From the NCBI GenBank assembly GCA_945882215.1, contig CAMCWM010000041.1, positions 1 to 33,215 of the forward strand: 33,215 nucleotides of DNA. The letters run 5' to 3'. Below the pieces are notes generated by a model that was not told where the DNA came from, ran no database searches, and saw nothing but the letters and a program-made list of their open reading frames with translations. Shown here in pieces: positions 32,768 through 33,215 of this stretch (positions within the stretch are counted from its first letter, which is position 1; the number at the start of each line of letters is the position of its first letter). Origin of the DNA: Akkermansia muciniphila. Its GTDB lineage: Bacteria > Verrucomicrobiota > Verrucomicrobiia > Verrucomicrobiales > Verrucomicrobiaceae. Both the position numbers and the translations under genes were made by a program.

Positions 32768-33215
32768 GGAACTCCCGCTTATTGCGAAAGATTGGAGTGC
32801 TGCTCGCTGCCAGCCTGTTGGGGCTGGCATTGCTGTGGACCTTCCGCCAGCCCATCCTTCGGGGATTTGTGCAAGCCTGGACGGTGGACCTCCCTCTGGA
32901 GGAGGCGGATGCCATTCTGGTGCTGGGGGGCGGAGTGGATGTTCGTCCCTTCGAAGCAGCTAGGCTCTACAAGCAGGGAAAGGCGGAAAGGGTACTAGTG
33001 GCGGCTCCGCCGTTGAAACGCACGGCCCAATTGGGACTGGTAAAAGGCCACGGAGAACTCAACTGCGAGGTGCTGCGGCATGAGGGCGTCCCGGAAGAGG
33101 CCATTGTCATCTTGGGCAAGGACTTGAGCAATACTTTTCAGGAAGCGACCGCCGTGCGTCAGTGGGTGGAAACCTCTGAGGCCAAAGTCATCATCATTCC
33201 CACCGATTTCATCCA
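32764..33215 (+). CDS. DUF218 (SanA/YdcF/ElyC-like) protein, partial
   Basis: The first 150 codons are present; the gene runs off the right edge. A basic N-terminus and one hydrophobic segment (about 10-27, IGVLLAASLLGLALLWTF) suggest a membrane anchor. DUF218 follows: EADAILVLGGGVDVRPFEAA (47-66), EGVPEEAIVILG (107-118), and SNTFQEATA (122-130), which stands for the usual S-x-NT-x-E segment. Members such as SanA and ElyC affect envelope integrity and surface-polymer or lipid-carrier metabolism in enterobacteria; the reaction is not defined. The start is in an ATGA overlap with the glycosyltransferase. Confidence 0.88.
   Translation, partial: MRNSRLLRKIGVLLAASLLGLALLWTFRQPILRGFVQAWTVDLPLEEADAILVLGGGVDVRPFEAARLYKQGKAERVLVAAPPLKRTAQLGLVKGHGELNCEVLRHEGVPEEAIVILGKDLSNTFQEATAVRQWVETSEAKVIIIPTDFI

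Noticed and set aside
1..33215. CRISPR array, tRNA, rRNA, transposase, integrase
   Set aside because: Looked for direct repeats with regular spacers, cloverleaf tRNA patterns and mobile-element proteins; found none. The only mobile-like items are the toxin-antitoxin pair and the two intergenic repeats.

Overview
The window looks like a chromosomal segment of a GC-rich member of the Verrucomicrobiota, or more broadly the PVC group. This is inferred from gene content. It carries a DUF1549/DUF1553 (PSCyt2/PSD1) gene paired with a Tat-exported DUF1501 gene, a protein with two SUMF1-like domains, a YfbK-like VWA protein containing autotransporter-type beta-strand repeats, a type II (eukaryote-type) glutamine synthetase, and almost no Shine-Dalgarno sequences. 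I saw no rRNA, tRNA, transposase, integrase or CRISPR array.

Left part (1-12.1 kb). A partial Lys/Ala-rich protein and yebC lie on the minus strand. Divergent from them is the PSD1-DUF1501 pair, which ends in a CTAG that supplies both its stop codon and that of a large convergent secreted TPR protein. Upstream of the TPR gene on the same strand are a CBS-pair protein, a PP2C phosphatase and a very small protein-kinase-like protein that overlaps the phosphatase by 4 bp. Next come plus-strand glnII with a strong intrinsic terminator, an Mrp/ApbC P-loop ATPase with an altered CxxC motif, and a convergent secreted cupredoxin of the sulfocyanin type.

Middle (12.2-19.7 kb). An ECF sigma factor is followed by an 871-aa membrane protein that appears to fuse an anti-sigma-like N-terminus, autotransporter-type repeats and a VWA/DUF3520 module. 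After it lie a cloverleaf-shaped palindrome, a RidA protein, and a minus-strand pair made of a double-SUMF1-domain secreted protein and a membrane-anchored TPR protein.

Right part (19.7-33.2 kb, running off the edge). This is a surface-polysaccharide cluster, all on the plus strand: NodU-type carbamoyltransferase, RmlA, a UbiE-like methyltransferase, RmlB, a GT4 glycosyltransferase, three FkbM-like methyltransferases, a Wzx-like flippase, a CDP-paratose/tyvelose-epimerase-like SDR, a second glycosyltransferase and a DUF218 (SanA/YdcF) protein. Many of these genes are joined by ATGA stop/start overlaps. Together they would make a dTDP-hexose, assemble and decorate (carbamoyl, methyl) a glycan, and flip it across the membrane. 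rmlC and rmlD are not in the window.

The most striking local structure is a UPF0175/DUF3368 toxin-antitoxin pair directly behind rmlB. It is followed by a diverged orphan copy of the rmlB 3' end whose ATG overlaps the toxin stop. This looks like an insertion or gene-end replacement scar. Other points of interest are the kinase/phosphatase pair with a C8 tract at the phosphatase start, the sigma/VWA/repeat fusion, and two intergenic repeat elements (the cloverleaf palindrome and a 9-bp-periodic AATCTGYG element before rmlA).
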